Shown: one piece after another, positions 57,896 through 64,000 of the stretch
How the letters are laid out: each line of letters begins with the position of its first letter
Numbering within the stretch: the stretch's first letter is position 1
Assembly (NCBI RefSeq): GCF_003355455.1
Contig: NZ_CP031357.1
Coordinates: 598,501-662,500 of the forward strand
Direction of reading: 5' to 3'
From: Erythrobacter aureus
GTDB taxonomy: Bacteria > Pseudomonadota > Alphaproteobacteria > Sphingomonadales > Sphingomonadaceae
Length of the DNA stretch: 64,000 bases
Program-made: the position numbers and the translations under genes
The notes under the pieces: model-generated
The model's database searches: none
Told to the model about the DNA's origin: nothing
The model's input: the letters and a program-made list of their open reading frames with translations, nothing else

Positions 57896-59203
57896 ATGGC
57901 TGAACCTCTCCGCATTGCCCTTGCCGGGCTCGGCACCGTCGGAATCGGTGTGATTGAATTGCTCGAAACCAACCGGTCGACCATCGAACGCCGTGCCGGT
58001 CGTGAACTCCAGATCGTTGCGATCAATGCACGGGACCGTTCACGCGATCGCGGTATCGACCTGTCCCCTTATATCTGGGTCGACGACATGCAGGCCATGG
58101 CCGAGCGCGGCGATGTCGATGTCGTGCTCGAACTGGTCGGTGGATCGGATGGTCCCGCCCTCACTCTGGCACGGGCCGCACTCGATGCCGGCAAAGGGTT
58201 CGTCACCGCGAACAAGGCGATGATCGCGCATCATGGGCTAGCATTGGCGGAACAGGCCGCCCTGCGCGGTGTGCCGCTCAAGTTCGAAGCGGCGGTTGCT
58301 GGCGGAATTCCGGTGGTGAAGGGCTTGCGCGAAGGCGCCGCGGCCAATCGGATCGAGCGCATCTACGGTATTTTGAACGGCACCTGCAATTACATCCTGT
58401 CCGAGATGGAGCGCACCGGCGCCGATTTCGGCGACATGCTGCGCGCGGCGCAGGAAAAGGGGTATGCCGAGGCGGATCCCACTTTCGATATCGAAGGAGT
58501 CGATGCCGCGCACAAGCTGGCGATTCTCGCTGGGATCGGTTTTGGCGCGCGCGTGGATTTCGATCATGTCGCGGCTACGGGTATCGGCGAAGTCCGCGCG
58601 GCCGACATCACCCAGGCAGAATCGCTCGGCTATGTCATCCGGCTGGTCGGTATCGCCTCGCTCGACCGAAGCGAGAAGCGGCCTACGCTTCTCCAGCGGG
58701 TTCGCCCCTGTCTGGTTGGGCGCGGCCATCCCCTGGCAGCGGTCGCCGGGCCGACCAATGCCGTTGTCGCCGAGGGCAATTTCGTCGGACGCCTGTTGTT
58801 CCAGGGCGCCGGCGCCGGAGCCGGGCCTACCGCGAGCGCCGTGGTTGCCGATCTCATCGATATTGCGCGCGGCGATAGCGGCGCTCCGTTCTCGGTCCCG
58901 GTGGAACAGCTCGAACAACTCGCTCCTGCCGACCCGGGCAATCGCATAGGCCGCGACTACATCCGTTTCACCGTGAACGACCGACCTGGGGTGCTCGCCG
59001 AAATCACTGCCGCCATGCGTGATGCCGAGGTTTCGATCGAGAGCCTGATCCAGCGGGGCCGCGACCACGAGGGTGGGGAAGTTCTGGTGGCCATGGTCAC
59101 GCATGAGGGACCCGAGCGCTGCGTGGCCAAGGCGCTCGACCTGCTCGACGGTTCGCCTAGCCTGACGGCTCCACCTCTGGTGATGCCGATTCTGAAGGAC
59201 TGA
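57896..59203 (+). CDS. hom: Homoserine dehydrogenase
   Basis: 435 residues. NAD(P) fold RIALAGLGTVGIGVIELLE, VLELVGGSDGPALTLARAALDAGKGFVTANKAMIAHHG, catalytic core FEAAVAGGIPVVKGLREG, NGTCNYILSEME, ADPTFDIEGVDAAHKLAIL, and a C-terminal ACT domain (RFTVNDRPGVLAEITAAMRDAEVSIESLIQ) for threonine feedback. Reduces aspartate semialdehyde on the way to threonine and methionine. The last 47 bases overlap the convergent secreted protein gene. Confidence 0.96.
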   Translation: MAEPLRIALAGLGTVGIGVIELLETNRSTIERRAGRELQIVAINARDRSRDRGIDLSPYIWVDDMQAMAERGDVDVVLELVGGSDGPALTLARAALDAGKGFVTANKAMIAHHGLALAEQAALRGVPLKFEAAVAGGIPVVKGLREGAAANRIERIYGILNGTCNYILSEMERTGADFGDMLRAAQEKGYAEADPTFDIEGVDAAHKLAILAGIGFGARVDFDHVAATGIGEVRAADITQAESLGYVIRLVGIASLDRSEKRPTLLQRVRPCLVGRGHPLAAVAGPTNAVVAEGNFVGRLLFQGAGAGAGPTASAVVADLIDIARGDSGAPFSVPVEQLEQLAPADPGNRIGRDYIRFTVNDRPGVLAEITAAMRDAEVSIESLIQRGRDHEGGEVLVAMVTHEGPERCVAKALDLLDGSPSLTAPPLVMPILKD

Positions 59204-59753
59204 TGTCGCCGTCTTGGTCCGTTGTCGGTGCGGGCGGCAAGCCGAGGTCGATCTCTTTGCGTTGCTGCTGGGCGGGGGCGGCATTGCCGAGCGGTGCAAG
59301 GCCGCGGGCCATGCGATCCGCATCCGATCCCGGTGGTGCTTCCGGAAGAGCCGAGAAATCGACGATATAGGCGGGCGGAGGCGGACAGGGGTTCAGGCCG
59401 ATCCCGCATACGCCGCTGACAGTTGCGGGCCCTCTGAAAATCCCCGCACCGGCCACGTCGGGCGCCCTGATATCGCCCTTGTTCATCGTTTCCTCGGCAA
59501 AGCGCTGCCGGGCACGCTCGGCGTCGAATCCGTATTCGGCCTTGTCGCGGCGCTTGCGGCAGACGATGATTTCTCCCGATATGGTCGCGGCTTCCTGTTC
59601 CGCGCTGCAATCCTCCAGCGGGCCTTCGAAATCGCCCTGCGGGATCAGAATATCGATCCGTTCGGGCGGCTCGGGGCCTTGCTGCGCGGCTCCGGCGCCT
59701 GGCAATGCGACCGCGCCGATTATAGTAATTGCCACCCACCAGCGTCTCGACAA
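59157..59753 (-). CDS. Secreted hypothetical protein overlapping the hom 3' end
   Basis: 198 residues from TTG 59753, with AGGGAG upstream; a GTG at 59735 is an alternative. A signal peptide (VAITIIGAVALPGAGAAQ) leads to a Cys-containing mature part (LEDCSAEQEAATISGEIIVCRKRRDKAEYGFD; VSGVCGIGLNPCPPPP) and a polar tail. The IIVCRKRRD..Y pattern recurs in small exported sphingomonad proteins; function unknown. Its final 47 bases are antisense to hom. The C-terminus is therefore constrained by hom and may be less reliable. Confidence 0.7.
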   Translation of the reverse strand: MSRRWWVAITIIGAVALPGAGAAQQGPEPPERIDILIPQGDFEGPLEDCSAEQEAATISGEIIVCRKRRDKAEYGFDAERARQRFAEETMNKGDIRAPDVAGAGIFRGPATVSGVCGIGLNPCPPPPAYIVDFSALPEAPPGSDADRMARGLAPLGNAAPAQQQRKEIDLGLPPAPTTDQDGDISPSESASPEVEPSG

Positions 59754-59843
59754 TGCAAGGCTCCCTGTCTATCCGCGCCCCGCAAACGAATTCTCGCGTC
59801 GGCAATCTGTCGCGCCAAACTCACGTGAGGGACTGAACCGATT

Positions 59844-60818
59844 ATGAACTCGCCTGCCGAAAACCCGCTCGACCGCGTTCTGGTGCTGGAAATGGTCCGT
59901 GTGACCGAAGCCGCGGCGGTCGCCGCGTCCAAGCTCATCGGCCGCGGCGACGAAAAGGCCGCCGATGCCGCTGCGGTCGAAGCCATGCGCAAGGCCTTCG
60001 ACACGCTTTACATGGACGGCACGGTGGTGATCGGCGAGGGCGAACGCGACGAGGCCCCGATGCTGTTCATCGGCGAAAAGGTCGGCGGCGCGCCGGGCCG
60101 CGGCCCCAAGATCGATATCGCTCTCGACCCGCTGGAGGGCACCACCATCACCGCCAAGGCCGGCCCCAATGCGCTGGCGGTTCTTGCGGCGGCGGAAGAA
60201 GGCTGCCTGCTCAACGCTCCCGATGTCTACATGGACAAGCTGGCGGTCGGCCCGGGATATCCCGAAGGCATTATCGATCTGGCAAAAACGCCGACCGAAA
60301 ACGTCAAGGCGGTTGCCGAAGCGAAGGGCGTGGAGCCTTCCGACATCATCGTTTGCGTTCTCGACCGCCCACGTCATGCCGAGCTGATTGCCGAATTGCG
60401 CGGCCTTGGGTGCGGCGTGGTCCTGATCGGCGATGGGGATGTGGCGGGCGTGATCGCCGTGACCGACGAAGATACGACGATCGACATGTATATGGGCCAG
60501 GGCGGCGCCCCCGAAGGTGTCCTCGCTGCTGCGGCACTGCGCTGCGTTGGCGGGCAGTTCAACGGTCGTCTTGTGTTCCGCAACGACGACGAGAAGGCGC
60601 GTGCCGCCAAATGGGGCATAGACGATCTCGATCGTATCTATACCCGTGACGATCTGGTGAAGGGCGACTGCATCTTCGCCGCTACCGGGGTGACGTCAGG
60701 CTCCCTCCTCGAAGGTGTAAAATATCTGCGCGGTGGCCGCATGACGACGGAAAGCGTGGTGATGCGTGCATCGAGCGGCACCGTGCGTTGGATCAAGGGC
60801 GAACATCACACGAAGTAA
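59844..60818 (+). CDS. glpX: Class II fructose-1,6-bisphosphatase
   Basis: 324 residues. LEMVRVTEAAAVAASKLIGRGDEKAADAAAVEAMR, VIGEGERDEAPMLFIGEKVG, IDIALDPLEGTTITAKAGPNALAVLA, DKLAVGPGYPEGIIDL, TGVTSGSLLEGVKYLRGGRMTTESVVMRASSGTVRWI: all GlpX signatures, including the metal-binding DPLEGT. Removes the 1-phosphate in gluconeogenesis. A GTGTGCTG/CAGCACAC hairpin at 60829-60858 after the stop may stabilise or end the transcript but lacks a T run. Confidence 0.97.
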   Translation: MNSPAENPLDRVLVLEMVRVTEAAAVAASKLIGRGDEKAADAAAVEAMRKAFDTLYMDGTVVIGEGERDEAPMLFIGEKVGGAPGRGPKIDIALDPLEGTTITAKAGPNALAVLAAAEEGCLLNAPDVYMDKLAVGPGYPEGIIDLAKTPTENVKAVAEAKGVEPSDIIVCVLDRPRHAELIAELRGLGCGVVLIGDGDVAGVIAVTDEDTTIDMYMGQGGAPEGVLAAAALRCVGGQFNGRLVFRNDDEKARAAKWGIDDLDRIYTRDDLVKGDCIFAATGVTSGSLLEGVKYLRGGRMTTESVVMRASSGTVRWIKGEHHTK

Positions 60819-60954
60819 TTTTCGTGACGTGTGCTGGTCGCGGGTGTCGGCAGCACACATGGGCTAAAGACTCTTCAAAACCCTCACCGCCGTGTTGCAA
60901 TCCCATGACGCTCGGCTAGGCGGGGCGCACTGCTAGCTCCCAAGGATTCGCCGC

Positions 60955-61890
60955 ATGAAGATCATGGCCGCCAATTCGAACCTGCCGCTTGCTCGCGCGA
61001 TTGCAGGCTATCTCGAAATGCCCCTCGTCGACGCGCAGGTACGCCGCTTCGCCGACGAGGAAATTTTCGTCGAAATTCACGAGAACGTGCGCGGCGAAGA
61101 TGTCTTCGTGGTCCAGTCGACCAGCTATCCGGCGAACGACAATCTGATGGAACTGCTGATCTGCATCGATGCGCTCAAACGCGCATCGGCGCGGCGGATC
61201 ACGGCAGTGGTGCCTTATTTCGGCTATGCCCGTCAGGATCGCAAACCCGGCCCGCGCACGCCGATCTCGGCCAAGCTGGTGGCGAACCTCATTACCGAGG
61301 CCGGGGCTGACCGGGTTCTTGCGGTGGATTTGCATGCAGGGCAGATCCAGGGCTTCTTCGACATCCCGACCGACAACCTCTTCGCCGCGCCGGTCATGGC
61401 GGCGGATATTCAGGCGCGTTATGGCGATCAGGACCTGATGGTGGTTTCGCCCGATGTCGGCGGCGTGGTTCGCGCCCGTGCACTCGCCAAACGGCTCGAC
61501 AACGCCCCGCTGGCCATCGTCGACAAACGTCGCGACCGCCCGGGCGAAAGCGAGGTGATGAACATCATCGGCGATGTTTCGGGCCGTCATTGCATCATGA
61601 TCGACGATATCGTCGATTCGGGCGGGACGCTGTGCAATGCCGCGCAGGCGCTGCTCGACCAGGGCGCGGCATCGGTAGCCGCCTATATCACCCATGGCGT
61701 GCTTTCGGGTGGCGCGGTGGCGCGCGTCGACGGGTCAGCGCTCAAGGAACTGGTCATTACCGATTCGATTCGCCCGACCGACGCGGCCAAAGATTCCGCC
61801 CGCATCCGCATCCTCACCATCGCTCCGCTGATCGGCGAGGCGGTACGGCGGATCGCCGATGAAAGTTCGGTCAGTTCACTGTTCGACTGA
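60955..61890 (+). CDS. prs: Ribose-phosphate pyrophosphokinase
   Basis: Makes PRPP for nucleotide, histidine and tryptophan synthesis. 311 residues: ANSNLPLARAIAGYLEMPLVDAQVRRFADEEIFVEI, PYFGYARQDRKPGPRTPISAKLVAN, AVDLHAGQIQGFFDIPTDNL, VVSPDVGGVVRARALAKRL and the PRPP loop CIMIDDIVDSGGTLCNAA. Followed one base later by the histidinol-phosphatase-like gene, a sensible pairing since PRPP feeds histidine synthesis. Confidence 0.97.
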   Translation: MKIMAANSNLPLARAIAGYLEMPLVDAQVRRFADEEIFVEIHENVRGEDVFVVQSTSYPANDNLMELLICIDALKRASARRITAVVPYFGYARQDRKPGPRTPISAKLVANLITEAGADRVLAVDLHAGQIQGFFDIPTDNLFAAPVMAADIQARYGDQDLMVVSPDVGGVVRARALAKRLDNAPLAIVDKRRDRPGESEVMNIIGDVSGRHCIMIDDIVDSGGTLCNAAQALLDQGAASVAAYITHGVLSGGAVARVDGSALKELVITDSIRPTDAAKDSARIRILTIAPLIGEAVRRIADESSVSSLFD

Positions 61891-61891
61891 A

Positions 61892-62665
61892 ATGACGACC
61901 GCAGCCGATCTTGCCTTGGCTAACCGCCTGGCCGAGGCGGCGGGCGAAGCGATCCGACCGCTGTTCCGTGGCGAATGGTCGCAGGAACAGAAGGCCGATC
62001 GCAGTTTCGTCACCGAGGCCGACCGTGCCGCCGAGGCGGCGATGCGCGCGCTTCTCGAATCCGAACGGGCGGATGACGGGATTATCGGCGAGGAATACGG
62101 AACCCGGAACGAAGGCGCAGGCCGCCAATGGGTGCTCGATCCCATCGACGGGACCACCAGCTTCATCGCCGGTCGACCGATTTTCGGCACGCTGATCGCG
62201 CTGATGCAGGATGGCTGGCCGGTGCTGGGCGTAATCGATCAGCCCATCGCCAAAGAGCGGTGGGTGGGCCGCATTGGAGACGGCACGACGTTTAATGGCA
62301 AGCCGGTGCGGGCCGCAGCCTGCAAAGAGCTGTCCGACGCAGTGCTGGCCACCACCACCCCGCACCAGTTTGCAGGCGATGATGTCGATGCCTTCATGGG
62401 CGTCGTCAAATCGGTGGCCGAACGCAAGATCATCTATGGCGGGGATTGCTACAATTACGCGCTGGTCGCATCGGGCCATGTCGATGTAGTCGTCGAGGCA
62501 GGCCTCAAGCTCCACGATTTCGCGGCTCTGGTTCCTGTAGTCGAGGGTGCGGGTGGCGTGATGAGCGACTGGCAGGGCAATCCCCTGGATGCGAACAGCG
62601 ACGGCCGCGTGATCGCTTTGGGGGATTCCGCGCGACTGGAGGACGTGCTCGAAGCGATGGGGTGA
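61892..62665 (+). CDS. hisN: Inositol monophosphatase family protein, probable histidinol-phosphatase
   Basis: 257 residues from ATG 61892, one base after the prs stop. Seen: SFVTEADRAAEAAMRALLES, IIGEEYGTRNEGAGRQWVLDPIDGTTSFIAGRPIFGTLIAL (metal motif DPIDGT), GGDCYNYALVASGHVDVVVEAGLKLHDFAALVPVVEGAGGVMSDWQG. The HisN branch typically shows this GDCYNYALVA..G.DVVVE..L..HD pattern. It would remove phosphate from histidinol phosphate. The symbol is by similarity. Confidence 0.85.
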   Translation: MTTAADLALANRLAEAAGEAIRPLFRGEWSQEQKADRSFVTEADRAAEAAMRALLESERADDGIIGEEYGTRNEGAGRQWVLDPIDGTTSFIAGRPIFGTLIALMQDGWPVLGVIDQPIAKERWVGRIGDGTTFNGKPVRAAACKELSDAVLATTTPHQFAGDDVDAFMGVVKSVAERKIIYGGDCYNYALVASGHVDVVVEAGLKLHDFAALVPVVEGAGGVMSDWQGNPLDANSDGRVIALGDSARLEDVLEAMG

Positions 62666-62708
62666 GGTAAAGGCGGATGAAAAGATCGCCGCTGGGAGGA
62701 GACGAGGT

Positions 62709-63140
62709 ATGAGCGAGATCGAGATCAGCGCATCGGATCGTGCGAAGCTATTGTCGTTTAGCGAAGACGAGCTCATGGCGAACATCGCGCTTCACGATGC
62801 ATCCGCTGCCGCGCAATTTGGGATTGCCGGTGTCGCTAATGGTGGCTTCGCTACGAAGGCGGAGATGATGGGGGAGATGCACGCTGCGGGCCTGTGGAGC
62901 GACGTGGTGGCAAAGGGAAAGGCGATCTTTCACAAGCTGTGGAACGAGGCGAAAAATCTCGTATGCGGCACATACGATCAACTTGCGAAGAGCGGGGATC
63001 TCGAGAAGGTCCTCACTCTACTCGCCGGATTGCTTGTCACTCAACTGGGGTGGCCCAATCCGCTGGCACTGCTCGTCGTCAAAGCGGCAATGAAGCACGG
63101 ACTCGAGCAGATGTGCAGCGTCTCTGCCATGCCTGTCTGA
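62709..63140 (+). CDS. Orphan hypothetical protein
   Basis: 143 residues, no family recognised. GGGAGGAGACGAGGT precedes ATG 62709, an excellent ribosome site, so it is likely expressed. The N-terminal half is polar (ASDRAKLLSFSEDELMANIALHDASAAAQFG); residues 100-130 are hydrophobic (VLTLLAGLLVTQLGWPNPLALLVVKAAMKHG), perhaps a membrane-active hairpin. Its codon use looks less GC-rich than its neighbours, hinting at acquisition. It lies between hisN and an SDR on the same strand. Confidence 0.65.
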   Translation: MSEIEISASDRAKLLSFSEDELMANIALHDASAAAQFGIAGVANGGFATKAEMMGEMHAAGLWSDVVAKGKAIFHKLWNEAKNLVCGTYDQLAKSGDLEKVLTLLAGLLVTQLGWPNPLALLVVKAAMKHGLEQMCSVSAMPV

Positions 63141-63156
63141 TGCGCCGGTGCCTTGT

Positions 63157-63897
63157 GTGACCGACACGCTTGAGGGGCGGATCGCGCTGGTTACCGGAGC
63201 GGCGCGCGGGCTCGGCTTCGAAATTGCTCAGCGACTGATCGAAGACGGCGCGACCGTCTGGCTCAACGGCCGCGACCGAACTTCGCTGGAAGAGGCGGCA
63301 AAGCGGATCGGCGATGGCGCGCGGCCGCTGCCCTTCGACATTGCCGACGCTGCCGCAACCGAAGAGGCCTTCGCTCTGCTGGCAGAGGACGGGCTCGACA
63401 TTCTCGTCAACAATGTCGGGCAGCGCGACCGGCGCCCGCTCGATCAGCTCCGGCGCGAGGACATGGCGGCGATGCTCGCCACGAATCTGGTTGCCCCGTT
63501 CGATCTTGCGCGGCGTGCCGTGCCGCTGATGCGAACACGCAAATATGGGCGGATCGTCAACATCACCTCCATCGCCGCCGATATTGCGCGCGGCGACGTG
63601 CTCTATACCGCGAGCAAGGGCGGGCTGGCGGCGCTCACCCGCGCGCTTGCCGCCGAACTCGGACCTGCCGGCATTACCGTGAATGCCGTCGCGCCGGGCT
63701 ATTTCGCGACCGAAGCGAATGCGCAGATGGTCGCCGATCCCGACATCGCGCAGCATCTCGCACGCCGCACCTCGCTCGGTCGCTGGGGAGCGCCGAACGA
63801 AATCGCCGGCGCGGTTGCCTTCCTCGCCTCACCCGAGGCAAGTTACATCACCGGCCACACGCTGGCGGTCGATGGGGGCTATCTGGCCCACTTCTGA
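63157..63897 (+). CDS. SDR oxidoreductase, gluconate 5-dehydrogenase-like
   Basis: 246 residues from GTG 63157 (MTDTLEGRIALVTGAARGLGFEIA); a GTG nine bases earlier is possible. Classical SDR: TGAARGLG cofactor motif, LVNNVGQRDRRPLDQL, the catalytic SIAADIARGDVLYTASKGG with YxxxK, ITVNAVAPGYFATEANAQMV and the C-terminal ITGHTLAVDGGYLAHF. Substrate not certain; sugar acids or 3-oxoacyl groups are typical. The last 103 bases of the window show no gene. Confidence 0.87.
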   Translation: MTDTLEGRIALVTGAARGLGFEIAQRLIEDGATVWLNGRDRTSLEEAAKRIGDGARPLPFDIADAAATEEAFALLAEDGLDILVNNVGQRDRRPLDQLRREDMAAMLATNLVAPFDLARRAVPLMRTRKYGRIVNITSIAADIARGDVLYTASKGGLAALTRALAAELGPAGITVNAVAPGYFATEANAQMVADPDIAQHLARRTSLGRWGAPNEIAGAVAFLASPEASYITGHTLAVDGGYLAHF

Positions 63898-64000
63898 CTT
63901 GCTTTTGCGCGCGGAACCGCTAGATGCGCGCCCTTCACCGACACGTGATTCATCTGCCGGTCTGGCCGTAAGGGCTGCCAGGGCTGGTTGTACGTGTCTC

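Noticed and set aside
1..64000. CRISPR arrays, integrases, transposases, phage genes or a defence island
   Set aside because: No regularly spaced repeats, no mobile-element enzymes and no recognised defence genes were found; almost every interval is a core gene.

Overview
The window reads as chromosomal DNA of a GC-rich alphaproteobacterium, most likely Sphingomonadales and probably Erythrobacteraceae. Supporting marks are a SciP (DUF1153) cell-cycle regulator, a MipZ ATPase, a petABC cytochrome bc1 operon, a tonB-exbB-exbD-exbD cluster, a BamF-like lipoprotein after lspA, and an exact GGAAC-N17-CGTT promoter of the alphaproteobacterial EcfG general stress type. The genus is an inference; nothing in the sequence fixes it. 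No prophage, integrase, insertion sequence or CRISPR array was seen.

Layout. 1-5.4 kb: a CDF metal transporter cut by the window edge, a PhzF protein, a class C beta-lactamase-like lipoprotein, mnmA, a small gene overlapping sciP, and a stress-type GlsB membrane protein. 5.6-10.3 kb: an RND efflux pair (adaptor and permease); the permease carries an unusual central block with extra hydrophobic segments. 10.5-20 kb: DUF445, a TonB-C-domain protein, etfBA (both frameshifted as read), sucC, an inositol-phosphatase family protein, an OmpA lipoprotein and a CBS/CNNM protein. 20-29.5 kb, mostly minus strand: a packed ribF-ileS-lspA-bamF-like series, an M19 dipeptidase, an atypical dihydrofolate reductase, gpmA-purE-purK. 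29.6-38.8 kb: tRNA-Thr, an SDR, paired PH-domain membrane proteins, a GNAT, a threonine aldolase-like enzyme, an EamA transporter, pepN and pgeF. 39.7-43.1 kb: petABC (petB frameshifted as read) and apt. 43.2-51.3 kb: a cation/proton antiporter, an OmpA lipoprotein, tRNA-Gly, panC, a CsgG-like protein, then the overlapping trio mipZ, J-domain protein and phosphohexomutase. 51.5-56.6 kb: an Lhr-like helicase facing the tonB cluster across a bidirectional terminator. 57-64 kb: hom, glpX, prs, hisN-like, an orphan ORF and an SDR.

Most genes are core metabolism: respiration (etf, sucC, petABC), purine and cofactor synthesis (purEK, prs, apt, panC, ribF), amino-acid synthesis (hom, hisN-like), sugar phosphates (gpmA, glpX, phosphohexomutase) and envelope energy transfer.

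Three cross-cutting observations matter most. (i) Five places (etfA, etfB, ileS, petB twice) each need one extra base in a G or C run to restore an essential gene; this looks like sequencing error rather than gene loss. (ii) ileS contains two blocks of palindromic, intergenic-type repeat sequence within its reading frame. (iii) A roughly 260-bp repeat occurs twice in inverted orientation, each copy exactly between convergent transcription units.
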